Part shown: positions 12,988-26,154 of the stretch, piece after piece | Position numbering within the stretch: position 1 is the first letter of the stretch | How the letters are laid out: every line of letters starts with the position of its first letter | NCBI GenBank assembly: GCA_947846985.1 | Contig: CANTUZ010000001.1 | Location: 109,323,757 to 109,387,756 of the forward strand | Origin: Fratercula arctica | Lineage: Eukaryota; Chordata; Aves; Charadriiformes; Alcidae | DNA: 64,000 nucleotides | Direction: 5' to 3' | The notes under the pieces: model-generated | Database searches by the model: none | What the model saw: the letters and a program-made list of their open reading frames with translations, nothing else | What the model was told of the DNA's origin: nothing | Position numbers and translations under genes: made by a program

Positions 12988-15339
12988 GAAACAGCTCAAT
13001 TCTGTGTTTCTTTAAAGTGACCAGGAGGAATATACAATTACCAAATAATATCCACAAAGCCATTCATTCAATTGAAACAGTCAAATAGTAGAAAGAAAAA
13101 ATACTGATTTCAAGCTCCATCGGTAAATGGGAAAACAGCATTTGCTAAATCATACAGGAAAAAAGGGTATTAAAATATTTCATTACAATATCTTTTAAAA
13201 CAGTAAGAAAAAAAATACTAAGAAGGTGATGTGTTGATTAAAAATATTCTGTAAAAACACACATGCTGATACTTTATTCTTGTGTAACCATATCATCCCA
13301 GTGCTGCAAATACTATTCACACTGTGTTTAGGCATGAACCTAGACAAAAACAGGATTGGGTTTCTCTACTTTCACGTAGTCACATGCTCATTAAATCAGC
13401 CTTTTGAAAAAAGGTTGCAGAACATACCCTGTTGAGGAGTCTATCTTTGTCTCCTTTGCTTCTCTTCTCACCCCATTCTCTCTCTGTTTTCCTTCCACTT
13501 TCTTACCTCCTTCTTTGTGGTATCTGAATGAACGATATAGCATCCACATTCCTTGGGGATGCAGTACAAGAATCAGGCAAGCCCAAACCTGGATCTCTAC
13601 CCTGTGGCTGCCTCTTCCTCAGCATGTCCACCCTCATCCACAGGCAACAGCAAGTGGAGATAGCAAATCGCTGCAAGAGCGCAGCCATGGCTTGACCTCC
13701 TGGGGAAACCCGATGAGTTTGCTACAGGCAAGCAGGTACTGGCAAGTTGATGGTAGGGTGATGCTGGGGCCCACTTTTCTGAAATTTGGGGTACACAGAT
13801 TTTATAGAGGGAAGAAGATTGTAGAGTTAGACTGCAGTTTGGGTTGGAGCATGGAGCTACGTCATCAGGCATACATGCAGATGGGTCAGTGAATGTGAGC
13901 ACTGTGCTACCAGAGGAATACCAAAGGGATTTAAATGGCGAATGGACGCCGAATGGCAGAATTTTTGTTGTCATTGAAACATATGTAACTGGATGTTTAA
14001 TTTCTTGAGGGGAATTTGGGAAAGAACTAAAAAGAAATAATTTTTTGCATATGGTTTAAACTGAGTCTTCAGTGCTCCCTGTGAAGGAGGCACCTGGAAG
14101 CATTGGCAGTCTTGCTTTAGGAGGAGCTCTGCTTTTTTAGATAATTACCTTGGGCCCTTTAGGCAAGCAGTTTTCTTTCCACCTTGCATTAACATATCTG
14201 GTCAGTGCACCCACCGTAACTCCCCACCCTTCTCAGTCTTTCTGAACTTCTATTTTAAGATTAGTGGATGGGTAGGTGTACTGGCAAGATTACTTGTATG
14301 ACTATGAAGAGGTTAAGTGGAGAAAATATTCATATATTATGGTTTAAAGAATAGTAATACCATTGTTTTCATGACTTTTTATTTAACATGGAGACAGTAA
14401 TGTATTTTGGGAGAGGGCTAGATAAAAATCTGATCATTTTAAGCATTGGTCATCAATCCAAGTAGCCATAAAATTGAAATGTTAATCAGACAAGTTATTA
14501 ACATTGCTAGTTGGATGTGTTCTGTACTTTTGGTACTGTAACTTCATTAACTGTCTAGACTAATTTTTAAACAATCAGTCTTAGTCCAGCTGTCCTCTTT
14601 GGGTGTGTCTGCATGACAAAGGATTTAGTTTATGGTAGCAACATGATGTAAACTCTCCCAGGACTCCTGGCAAATAGTCCAGAGCTGCTACTCAGTACTA
14701 AACTCATGCCGTTCATCTTGACTGTGTAGTTGACTGGGCCAGCTAGATTAGGCTCATGTAAACACATTGGGATGTATTACACTTAGTTCTTAATGCGTCT
14801 CTGTAGCTGTGCCCTGTAATTGCAGCTGGTGTATGACAGATTCTTTGTTTGTGCTGTGCTTTATTCTTTTTATATTTGAATTCAGGGCAGGAGACAGAAG
14901 TACGTGTTTTTGGAATCAAATTCGAAAAGCACTTCTAACAGATGTTGATAATTGTATGGTACTTTTGGCACTGCTAGAGGAAAGGGCGAACACAGCTGGT
15001 TGAACTGTATTTACTGAAAATAAAATGCTGTGAAAAGTTCTGCTTATTTTAGTATAGTGATTAGGCTGAGACAATGCACAAGTATTTGAACAAAAAAACA
15101 ATTGAAAGTTTGGGTGTCAACTGTGAAATATGATCTTGGAGTTTAGAAATAATCTAAATTGACTGCAAGTCATATTGCTGTATTTGTGGAACCTCATTGC
15201 TTTTATCTTTCCTGACTTTTTCACCCCTTTATCTCCAGTGAGATTGCTATTCCAGAACTGTGTGGAGCACAGAGATGACCTTCAATAATCCTCCCAAATG
15301 TATATACCTTCTTCCTTATATAAAATTAAATGTTGTCTG

Positions 15340-15880
15340 CTGTTTCAGTATCAGTATTCCAATTTGAATGGATCCTTATGGCATAGCTCAGCCATATTTA
15401 TCCTTTGGAAAATAGTTTTGTGTTGTTCACTGATTTTCCTTTACTTTTAGTGTATTTCAGCTTTGAACCCATTAACACAGGTATTGAACACCTGTCCTGT
15501 TTCAGATCCCTGAGGTACCCAACTCAACTTCTCTCTACTTGGAGAAGAGGCCATTAATTACCACTCTTTGTTTCCTATCACTTAGCTAATTTTTAATCCA
15601 CAACAAGAATTTACCTCTTACCCCATGGTTATTTATTTTCCTTAATAGTTTCTTGTCAAGGATCTTATCACAGCCTTTTGTCAAACCGAGTAAGTTATAT
15701 CTACGAAATCTCTCCCCATTCTCCCTGTTTCATTAACAATGTCTAACAATTCAAATAAAGCAGAGGCAGTATTATCCATTCAGGGAGGTCCAGCTTTATC
15801 AATGTGTATTATATAAATGCTTCATTGTTCTGATATTAATCATATGCTATCAGCCACTCTATAGCTAAATGGAGATATTG
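15340..15880 (-). mobile_element. Ancient L3/CR1-like LINE fragment (RT region)
   Basis: Read on the minus strand, this block lines up with the reverse-transcriptase part of the younger CR1 at 30.4-30.7 kb. CAGATCCCTGAGGTACCC matches the place of TACTGACCCCTGGGAAATGC. TTTTTAATCCACAACAAG sits where CAACCAGTTATCTGTCCACC is. GGATCTTATCACAGCCTTTT then AAACCGAGTAAGTTATATC sits where the copy encoding the [12 protein letters not shown] motif has its complement. Many indels and stops are present. The pattern resembles the L3-type CR1 elements found across amniotes. Edges are approximate and the subfamily is inferred. Confidence 0.6.
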
Positions 15881-17154
15881 TGTCCACGATGTCTTTAGTC
15901 TCTTTTTCTTAAAGGTTAACATTATGTTGCCTTTTTTTTTCTTTTCTTTTCTTTTTCTAAATGTTTAGATAGGTATCTGTGACAGCACCTCTCCTGCCTT
16001 TTTATTTATACACTCTTTAACACTCATCAATCGCTACTTTCACAATGGGGTGATCAAGTTGAAATCACAGCTGATTTTCTGTTTTTCCTAATCTTTCTTG
16101 AAAATATTTTTTAAATTCTGTTTTAAAAATAATTTAATTACTAAATATATTTTAGGAATACCTATGGGATAAAAATACGCCTGTCACTTTCCTTAGTGAA
16201 AATTAATATGAAGACATTTCTCTTCTTTGCACTCAAGATGCTCCCTCTGATCAGCACTGCTGCACTGTGTGGAGACCAAAAGCGCTCGTCCTGGCCCCCT
16301 AATTCTGTTACCACTTTTGCATTGTTGCTGTAGGTACAGTATGGTAGGAAGGGTGGAATTTACCAGAGGAGGAAAGGACAGGGGACATGTAGCCCAGCTG
16401 CTTTGTAGCATTCCTCAGGGCTGCTTGCAGGCTTTGTGTCACATGGTGCTGCAGCATCTTCATGGCTGCATGAAGTTACCCTTCCACATGGTAACTGCAT
16501 GGGCCTCTGCCAACTTGGTCTTTATTTCCTTACCAGGCTTCAAATTACGCGGTAGTTTTTTTTTACACTAACCATCAAATTTCCTATTGCAACATGCATT
16601 AGCATAATTGCATTTCTTATTCTAGACTCTCAAGTTGTATTTCTGCATGCAATTTACACCATTTCATTTTAGGGAGGAGTGAAGCAACACTTACGTATTT
16701 CTTCTTTCTTCCCAGGAGTCGGTGAGACTTGTTCAGAGTTCGTGAAATGTTTCAGAGTCTTAAGTAGGAAAACATTTTTCAATTCCAAAGTTCAGTTTAC
16801 CATTGCTAATAAGTTAGTCAAATATATGATGATGTTCAGGTGTCTTACTGAAGTTATTGGAGAAATGCTGATAGAAAAAAAAATAATCTTAAAAGCTACC
16901 TCTCTATATAACCCCTCTTGGATATCTCCCTGTGAAGTATTTAATCACAGATAAAAATTAGAAGCCCACATTTCTAGGTGACAGACTCATTCCTTTAATT
17001 ATTGAATGTCACACTCTTTGAAATATCACTCTGAAGTGATATTTCTGCTAGAAGTTCCATAATAGCAAAGTTAAGAGACTCCATGGTTGGGTACCAGCTT
17101 TATCTTCATTTTCCACCTCCCTTCCATCTGGGGAAGAATACTTTCTAATTACTT

Positions 17155-17345
17155 GTTGTTTTCCAGATCACTCGTGGTCTTTTCTCCCATGCTGAGTGGA
17201 GATTACACTCTCCTATTAGCCCTTTTAAGGTCCAAGGAATGCCAGCCATGCCATGTGTGAGCAATCTGCAGGCACCATTAGCACTGCTTGAGTAGCTCTT
17301 GATAACGCTCGCTATGAAGTCAATTAAAGACGTCAGGGGGTGGGC
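17155..17345. promoter_or_regulatory. Candidate regulatory element (weak)
   Basis: A block of higher complexity than its surroundings. It contains CCTATTAGCCCTTTTAAGG, GCACCATTAGCACTGC and CAATTAAAGACGTCA (17321-17335, homeodomain-type TTAA core next to an ACGTCA half-CRE). Such clusters are common in neural enhancers, but conservation cannot be assessed from one sequence. Confidence 0.2.
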
Positions 17346-19263
17346 TGGACTGCTTCTTTTTACTAACAACTCTCATTAGGGGGTGGAGGATGGGGAGCTT
17401 GAACAGGTGATTTTTAGTATTTTAAATAAGAACTGGCAAAAATACCCAGACTAGCTTTCTGCTTTGTTTGGCATTCATTCCTTTCTCTTTCCTTCCTTTC
17501 CTTGTTTTTAAAACAAATCTCTGACAGATATGCCATTTTACAAAGTCCGAAAGAAGCGATAACTATAAATCTTAACAACAGAAATCTAGAGCGTTGTTGG
17601 TAAAGACAGAAGAAATCAAATTAGTGTTTCATAAGTGAAAGGAAATCTTGGGCAGTCATTTTTCAGAGCATACTCTGATCACGGACAGCCCCTCTTGTCA
17701 TGATTTGTGCTGAGCTGAGGACACTCTTTTATAGGAATTTTTAGTACTGTGCAGCTTGGGAAACTTGAAAGTTTATAAATATTCATGAATATAAGGATAT
17801 TTAAAGAATTAAGTAGAACGTGATGTAATTGTCTGTGTGTTTATATATAAACTTCTAGCAGCTGTGAAACAGTGTACTTCTCCGAAGTACCCCAGTGAAG
17901 CTGCTGTGTGTCCTTGAGCGTACGACTTTTCAGTGGCAACGCTAAATACCACTGGGAGTTAACCCCTAAAGTATAAGAGTAGGTGTTTCATAAAAGAAGC
18001 ATAAAATATAGAATAAGGTATGTATAAGCTGTAACCATTAAAAAATTCAAAACAGTTCATATTTTTTTGTGTGTTTTGAAATGAAATCTGAGGGCAAGTA
18101 TTGCTGCTCACCAACGAACCTCATTTTACAATTATCGCACAGAAATACTAGGAAAAGAGAAACATAAAAATAGTTTTAGTTTTCATAGCAAGAGATCCAG
18201 TTTGTGGCTCTTTCTGCTGTTTTGGTTTTTCGACTTTTGAGATTTTTTTTTCTTTTCTTTCTGCTGCATGTGATTCTTTTCATTATTATTTTACAGGTTT
18301 TTCCAATGGGATATGGGAGTACACAGTTCAGCTTTCCTCTTCCAAGGTTTTGCTTTGAGTAAAGGCAGTGAAAGCCTGAGTCTTTAACTGAGTCAGGATA
18401 TGTATTTCTGCTCTAGCAACCATCATTATGAATGAGATTAATTCCAAGCAGGCAATGGAAGGACAATGTTTTTGAACAAATGTTCTTCCCTGGCATGAAG
18501 GTTGTATCACTCAAGTGTCTTTAGTCTTGGCATGGTGTAAAAATGAAAGCAACCCCCCAAAATCCCATTCAAGTCTTCCATTTTCCTTATTTCACCCACA
18601 AGGTATTCAGGTGTCCTTTTGAGAAATAAATTCATTAGGCTAAAAGCCATCATCCATTTGGAAACAACAACATGTAGTATAGCCTCAGCAGAGAGGCGCT
18701 ACGTAAGAATGCATTGTACAGTGTTTTAACAGGAAAATATTTGATGCGTTTTGAAATGACCATCGTATCATACTATAAGAGAGTACAAAACACCGCTTGT
18801 ATCCGGCACTTCTTTTGCTACAAGTTAAAAAATAACCTGAAATGGTTAGTTTAAATTCTTCAAGCATTTTCGGTTCACAGCAGCACGTCACTTGCATTAA
18901 AGCTCCCATCCTGTCCTGCTGGTGAGCGTATCTCATCTCACTACGGCTTCTCTCTCCCCGCAGCAGCAGGGGGATGCAGTGAACAAGATGATTCAGGCAG
19001 CAAGAAAGGACTATTTCTCTCTGTTTCTCTTTTTTAAATTATTGTATCAGCTCTGAATTAAAATAGCATCAATTTTGTTTGCTTACATGTTCATAAAATT
19101 AACATCATAAAAGTGTTTCTGCTTTTGGGGTTTGGATGTGCACAGCCATGATTTCACAAATCTTGCGCTAATATCAGTTGTGCTTACATATTTTTGCTAA
19201 ACATTGGACTTAATATACTAGTCATCCCTCCCATATACAGCAATTGAAAATTGAGACTAGTAC

Positions 19264-19286
19264 TTTTTTTTTTTTTTTTTTTTTTT
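19264..19286. repeat. Poly-T tract, 23 bp
   Basis: Uninterrupted T23 in intron. No polyadenylation signal is evident on the minus strand at the usual distance. Confidence 0.9.
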
Positions 19287-20466
19287 AAGCCTTTGTTGCT
19301 GGTTGTTCAATTTATACAGTGCTTATGTAGGGAAAAACTAGTAAATATAATAGGTAATTACTTTTTTTTCCCCCTTAGTGTACCATCTATCTTCTGTTTT
19401 ATATTTATGGTATCTCATTTAATTTTACTTGGTCAATACAAGGAAATACAATGGAGAGGGTTTTCAACATTCATACTTATTATGCCAGTTATTTATTTTC
19501 AGAATAATTTATTTCCAGCCATCTTGCTGAGTGTTTGAGAGGAATGACTTAACTTATCTGCTAGTGTGTGCAATAAAGATAAAAAGAGAGATTGTTTACT
19601 CGGCTAAAAAGACACATTATTTGTTTTCTTTTGAAATAGCTGAGAACATGACATGTAAATTAGCGTGGAAAAAGCAATATGCGTCTCCATCAGAAGGGCT
19701 TGATTGTTAAAGGAGTATCAAAAGCAAATTTAGAAATATGACCTGACTTACTGTATTAAATAACAATTTTCAGCCTACACACTGATGCCTCACTGAGTAA
19801 CTGTCTTGGATTTATATTTTTAAATTTTGTTAAGATGTGCATTATAGAATTGTGATTTGGACCACTGTGCCAGAAACTATACTAAGTACATAGAGGAGAC
19901 TGTAAAAAATCTGTGCGGGCTGTTTTATTTCAATAATCAAAAAAAGTGAGCAAAAGAAGTCTGATCATCCATTTACATCCGGGAACTAAGAGCTGTTAAC
20001 TGTCCAGACTCATCCAGGAAAACTAGGGTAAACCTGATAACTTGATGTCATTTTGTACCAGCCTGCTACCACACGAATGCTGTCCTATTAGATATAAGTG
20101 GATTTTTTTGCTGGTTTGGGAAGGCTATAGTTGTTGATTCACTCAACAGCTGCTGAAAATGTTCAATCTGGTTAGTACTTCACTTTTTTTTATTGAGATT
20201 ATTTTTGTTCTAGTCTGTTATTCCCTACTAATGGTATAGAGGTTGAAAGAGCACAGATCACTTTCCTCTGTTTTTCCCCTTACATTGACATGTCTAACCT
20301 GCTGCATCCATATTTAAGTTTAATTGTCTCTTTGGCATGCTAGCCAACTTTCACAACAAGTTGGAAAAATCCGTATTGGGTGCACTGTGTGTTCAAAAAA
20401 AAAGAGTATCTATTTTATAGAAGTGGAAATAATTTTGAAAGCCATAGAAAAGAGCAGTATTAGTAA

Positions 20467-20517
20467 TATTAGTATTAGTGATTGATATTAGTTTAATACC
20501 AATCACTAATACTAATA
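20467..20517. repeat. Perfect inverted repeat with 18-bp arms
   Basis: The left arm 20467-20484 (TATTAGTATTAGTGATTG) is the exact reverse complement of the right arm 20500-20517. The 15-base loop can itself pair five more bases (TATTA with TAATA) after one mismatch. The right arm ends about five bases before the 5' junction of the CR1 fragment at 20523, suggesting that the hairpin arose during or guided that insertion. Confidence 0.9.
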
Positions 20518-20522
20518 CCAAA

Positions 20523-20740
20523 TTTCAGGAAGAAATTCTTTACTGTAAGGGTGGTGAGGCAATGGAAGAGGTTGCTCAGAGAAGCTGTGGATGCCCCATC
20601 CCTGGAAGTGTTCAAGGCCAGGCTGGATGGGGCTTTGAGCAGCCTGGTCTAGTGGGAGGTGTCCCTGCCGAGGGCAGGGGGGTTGGAACTAGATGATCTT
20701 TAAGATCCCTTCCAACCTGAACCATTCTGTGATTCTGTAG
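20523..20740 (+). mobile_element. CR1 LINE 3' fragment
   Basis: Plus-strand CR1 3' end, about 220 bp. It starts in the ORF2 tail (GAAGAAATTCTTTACTGTAA, GGTGGTGAGGCAATGGAAGA), runs through CCCATCCCTGGAAGTGTTCA, GGCCAGGCTGGATGGGGCTT and CAACCTGAACCATTCTGTG, and ends in the ATTCTGTG/ATTCTGTAG octamers. It is severely 5' truncated. It is the only CR1 here that lies on the same strand as ROBO2. No target-site duplication was seen, as usual for CR1. Confidence 0.95.
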
Positions 20741-22503
20741 CACTTAAAGGAATCTTAAATGGTATCAAATTAGACAGTTCCTTGAATGACTCAAGGCTTC
20801 AAAGTTGTTTTTTTCCCATCTAAGAGTCTAGGCTGCATACCCTGCCAAGATATGTCAAGTTTTTCTAGTAACCCTTCTTTGGCAGTTAAAATGAAAGTTA
20901 GCAGAATATCTTCCACATTAATGTCATATGGAAAATAATGGACACTAGACAGTGCTGAGGTTACTGAGAGGTTGTAACTTTTATCTCTGGCTTTTGACTG
21001 TTTTGTTAATACATTTTTACTTGCTACTGTGAGGAGATATATTGAAAACAAGCCTGGACATTTAACTTTCATATTGAATTTCTCTAAACCAGCACATCAA
21101 TTTATTCCAATAGCAACTATTAAAATAAATGTGATCGGGCTTATATATGTTACGTATAAATCTATTAATCACATACCTAACCATAATAGTATCTACCATT
21201 ACAGTGCAGACAAATCCTACTCCTGATGCACATACTTTGTCAGAATTTTATTATTGATACTCTCATCCTCGTGCTGGCAGTGAAACACAAGAAGATGGCA
21301 TGCAGTTAGCAGGACTGTGCAGGGGAACTTTTACCTTAGAGCTGGGACAGTCCTTGGAAGGAAAAGCAAAAAAAGGAAGGGGTGAAAAAAAGCAAAAAGC
21401 AAAAAAGCAGGAGTGAAGATACAACACTGCTGTATAATCAGTACCTCGGCTTGAGGGCTTCTGCCTCTGAACCTGAGTTAGGGTAGATTCATAGTTACTC
21501 TGGTGTCCTCTAGGTCTAGGTCCCAGATAACGTCTGCTCAGGTATTCTATCATGTGCAAGCATATAGTAACGATAAATGATAAATTACAGTAAGGCTTTG
21601 CACTTGAAAGGCCCCTGCAAAATTCCTGGTTGTCCCTACTGTTAAAAAAAAGATTGGAGGAATATTACTTGTAAAATATATTGGTGGCAATTTTAACATT
21701 CTTTTGAAGCAGAAATTTGCTGAGGGCTTAGACTGTTATATCTTTTAATGTCAATGCAGGTATCACTGTTGCTCAGTTCTGTAAACTGTATCTACATGAA
21801 CACTTCTCCCAATTGAAAAAAAACAACAGGGAGTAAGCAATAACATAAAATTATTTTTAGAAAATGCATTTTTAATTACTGAACTGCTTAATTATTGAGT
21901 ACTACTGAAAATATCCTGTGAACCTCATCACTATGCAAATGTATTCAGTTTTGGAAACAATTAAATGATAATAAAGCATTCTTTTTTTTCTTTTACAACA
22001 TATTACTGTAATGAAGCTGTTACCTCTCAGTGTGCATTTTAATGAGTTTTAAGTAACATTTTAATGAGCTCAACATTACCATAAACCCAAGGATTAGATA
22101 AAATTGAATTTACTGGGAAAAGGGAAGGGTTCATTAAGAGTTAATTATATAGTTTAAGAAGAAGTATAATTCATTTTATGATGTCCCATCAACCAAGAAT
22201 CCAGCAGTAGATCTATACTTATTAATAGGTGTAGAAATGCCATTATTATATTGACATAAAAACATGGGTTTGCACACTACTGCTTGGATTTCCAATGAAA
22301 GTTTCTGCGTTGAAATCCCTGGGTCAGCTTTGTTCTTATCCAGCTCATTATTACATCTGAGGAGAAAAAATACCAAGCTTTGTATTACAGGTTTGTAATT
22401 CCACCTACAATTTTTATAAACATCATGGACAGTGAAAGCAAAGTTTAATGGATTTGCCATTGCTAGTAGGATCTGAAGGCAGGTTATGAATAAATGTCTT
22501 GGA

Positions 22504-22535
22504 TTTATTATTTTTTAAAATAAAAAAATAATAAA
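22504..22535. repeat. AT-only inverted repeat, 13-bp arms
   Basis: The left arm TTTATTATTTTTT (22504-22516) is the exact reverse complement of 22523-22535, with a six-base loop. It is low complexity, so chance is likely. Confidence 0.7.
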
Positions 22536-24117
22536 AGGACAGGTAGAGATTGACTCCAAACTGCCAGCACTACTGACATGCCCGCTCTAACAGTAATCTA
22601 TTGAATGTCTGCAGCCTAGACTCCTGAAATTGCAGGTAAATTCCCCACACTCTGTGTACGTGACAGCTCCGTGTTGACTGTACTGTACATCCAGATGTAC
22701 ATTCAGATATTCACGCCCTTCACAACATAGAGTTAAACTGCTCATGCTCATTAAGTTCCATTACATATTGGATTTACTGCTTTGCATCTACCAATGTTGG
22801 CATTTCGGTCTGACCATTTGAAAAAGTACGGAGGGTTGTAACTCAGTGCCCTGAGATGTCTGGTTAAAAAAGAACATGAAACAAATTTTAAAATCTTAAG
22901 CAAATTATTAGTTGCACTGAATTAGTGATAATGCTCTCTTGTTCATACAATAGCCCTGTGACTTGCTATTATTTTTTTTTAAATATGCATTTTGTTGATG
23001 TCACGGGCTTTTAGTGGGGTGAGGGAAGCCTCTGGGGGCTTTAAAGATTTCATGAGTTTCAGTAAAATGGACTTGATCTCCAGTACTCTACTGTTGTAGA
23101 GGAAAGACCACTTTAGCAAATGTCTGTTTGAGAGAGGAAAATTCATGAACTGTGGTCAGCAATTAGACCTGCTGGAGTTTCATCGTTCCTGCATGTGCCA
23201 GACCCAAAGGTGTGCCCCGAGAGTGGCGATTCTGATTGCTGAGCTTCAAAATGCTAAGGAGAACCTGCAGACCTACCCTGGAAGGATGATTCCTTACAAC
23301 AGAAGTCCGGGTGATGGTAGCATTTGAAAAAGAAGTCTAATTAGTACCTTGGATTGAATAGGTGCTCAAAAGGAAGTGCAAGGAAGAGCTATTAAGCAGG
23401 TAATAAATTCTGGATATGACAGGAAAAAAGCAAAGTGCCACTGAATGTGTAATTACGTGGCACATTGTACTAAACTTCCATTTGTTCAGCAGCAGAAGTG
23501 TTTCCATCTCTTCTGAGTTGTTTCCAGCTGATCCATCTGTTGCTAAGTAAGAAAGGAAGCCCCGATGAACAGAATTCAATTGTAAAAATCAAACACATAC
23601 CAACTATTGGCTGAGCATTGGTTAGTGCCCCATGCTTTCTCCTCCAGAAGCTCACCTCTTTGTATGAATGTGGCAGCACAGGCAGGCATGTGGAAGTCTT
23701 CAGAGAGAAATGGAAAATGTTCCATACCTACATCTGGAATTGTTCAGAAAAGGAGGAGCAGAGCTACAGAGGTCCTCCTCAAGGGAGAGTTTAATTCAAT
23801 TTGCCTTAATTGAAGCTGCAAAAGCAAACTAGAGAATGTTTCCAGTTCTCCTGGTCTCAGAGAAATCCCACAGCATGCACTGGTTATATGAGCTATTGTG
23901 TTTTATATATTCCTTATTCTAAATATAGGAAAGTATAATGCATAATTTAACAATACATTTTCCTTGGTGGAAAATCTGGTTTAAGTAGTACTATTCTCTC
24001 CTGGCCACTTATTTGCTCCACTTGTAATAGCTTGTCATTCTCGCAGTTGCTTATGGATCCACACTGAGAACTGGATCAGTTGAGTGATCTGGGTTAAAAA
24101 TCCTCCAAACAGGAGAT

Positions 24118-24180
24118 TTTTTCTTTTTTTTTTCTTCTTTGTTCTTTCTTTTTTTTTTTTGTTTTGTTTTGTTTTGTTTA
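24118..24180. repeat. T-rich tract with (GTTTT)n
   Basis: Long T and TTCTT runs ending in repeated TTTTG units (about 24160-24178). A simple repeat of no known function. Confidence 0.9.
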
Positions 24181-26154
24181 ATTGGCATGGAAGAAAATGT
24201 TTGTACTACTTAGCCTAGAATCTATCCCAGGTGAATATGGTGGCAGGCTAAAAATTCCCTCCATCCAATCCTGTCTAGCCTAATAATCTAATCTGTCTAT
24301 TTCAATATTATACTTTGTCTATCATATGGCACTTGAATACTTTGTCTTGTCAGTATAGCCTCTTGTTTTCTAATGCAACTGAAGAATGACAGTAACTATA
24401 TAAATGTACACAAATTAAATCTTTTGTGGGAGTTACAGACACAGGTACTATGTGTCTAGTTAAACTCCATGCTAAGGAGGAGTGAAATGAATGACTTAAA
24501 TGTGCTGGGAGGTTCCCATTTAAAATAATACCTATTGCAATATTTAGTTATTAAATGTGCCTAAGCTGGAATAGATTCTTTGTTACACTAGTGGTTTATG
24601 TACAAAAAGCCAAAGGAAGAGGAAAGATTGTAAAAATTATTTTATGTTCCAATTTTGGGATTAACAGAGGTCTTTCAGACAAGAGGAATACAAGCCCTTC
24701 ATTTGAAGGGCTGCTCCAGCTGTTGAGTAACACACCTGCTAAAGGCTGTTTTACAGGCACATCTCAGATTGTTTCTTCTCTATAGTCTGAGGTAAATAAT
24801 GATTTGAGTTGTGCTGTTTGCCAGTTTTCTTATTTTAAAGCCTTCAGCAGAGGCATAGTTCCCCTGATTTTCTCTTGTATTGAACTGCCAGAGGAATATT
24901 CATCACCAAGGGTTTAGAAGGATATGTGGCAGGTGGAGGATTTATTTTGTTCTTCTGGATTTGTTGTACTGTTTGTTTTTCTACTATGCAAAATTTGTTG
25001 TACATGAAATAGCATTTTGGGGAAGTGGCATTAGTTAGAAAAAAAGGATTGTTTCACCTTTAATGCAATTCAAAATATTATGCTATTACATTTTCAACAG
25101 TATGTCTGGGAGTTGGTGTAACCACTCAGCTGAAGGTCATTTTGAGTCTCGGGCACAGCATAGTGTGACTGGAGGGTGGAGCTGGACACCCAGGTTTTGG
25201 TCTCCCTCTGGGTGCTGAAGCTCCCCTTTCAAAATTGTTGCTTCAGGCTATTACGGTTGGTCTTTGCTCCTGCTTCTTTAATTTTTTTTTTCTTTCCTCT
25301 CGCACGATGTAGTGAATAATAATGAGGGCAATGTGAACTCTTATATACTTTTTCTCTTTTGAAAATAACTGGGAAAGTTATATTTCATATTGTGTAGAAG
25401 TAATTCCTTATACTATTTGAGCAGATCAAAACTGCAAAAGATTTCCTGCAAATTACACTATTCTTTTCTTTGTTTTGCATAAAATCACAAATCTGGGGCT
25501 TCTGTTCCATATCCGGGCAGTACAAAACTACTGTTTTATCTAGTTGTTTGTGGATCATTTCCTAGCTGTTAGCATGTTGACAGAACTCAAATGACTCTCT
25601 CTCAAATGACTCTGCATTTAATACAGGGTCTACATATCCTTCATTTCTTTAGAGCTCTGGAAACTTAAATTCATTTCGCAGAATGATATGATGATAAGTG
25701 ACAGATAAATTACTTTGCATTGCTCAAGATAATCCAGAAAAAATGTCATCTAACATTTTTGGTCAGTTGTTAAATTTGAAAGGATCTTTTTATGAAGGAA
25801 GAATTATGATGAAACTTCAAAAAAACACAATACTTGAACACTGGCGGAAAAAAATATTACTACTGTCCTCTGGGAAGGTGGATTTGGAGTTTTAATGAAC
25901 GACGTCTGGACCATGCATCCATGCTTTTTTAATTTATTGTAGAGTATTAAAATAATATTGAATTAAAAAAATATGCAGTCATAAGTGGAGAGGATTTTTG
26001 GGGGGTGTGGTTTTGCTGTAAATTCTTGGAGAAGGGGGGCCAAATATGGCTGGAGCAGTGAGCACATGTACTGGTGACTTGTAGCCTTCTGCTGTCCCCG
26101 GTCCCTGTATACACAGTTCTTCCTTCACACGGCTCTTATTTTCCACTAGCTTCA

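Larger units (their letters stand above)
8461..15339. other. Intronic stretch, no gene recognised
   Basis: AT-rich intron with poly-T at 10529-10545 and poly-A at 12965-12987 (see the retrocopy candidate). A 162-codon + frame at 13404-13892 and a 125-codon - frame at 13597-13974 overlap each other. Neither shows a recognisable domain, so both are treated as chance frames in a locally GC-richer patch. Confidence 0.5.
15881..20466. other. Intronic stretch, no gene recognised
   Basis: AT-rich intron with a CTTTT-rich patch near 15930-15955, a pyrimidine patch near 17470-17510 and poly-T at 19264-19286. No transposon or gene was recognised. A possible conserved non-coding block at 17155-17345 is listed separately. 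Confidence 0.5.
20741..26154. other. Intronic stretch, no gene recognised
   Basis: AT-rich intron. It includes an A/G-rich patch near 21360-21415, an AT-only palindrome at 22504-22535 and a T/GTTTT-rich tract at 24118-24180. No coding exon or transposon was recognised. Confidence 0.5.

Noticed and set aside
13404..13974. Overlapping 162-codon (+) and 125-codon (-) frames
   Set aside because: Neither peptide shows a known motif, and both-strand openness points to low stop density, not coding.
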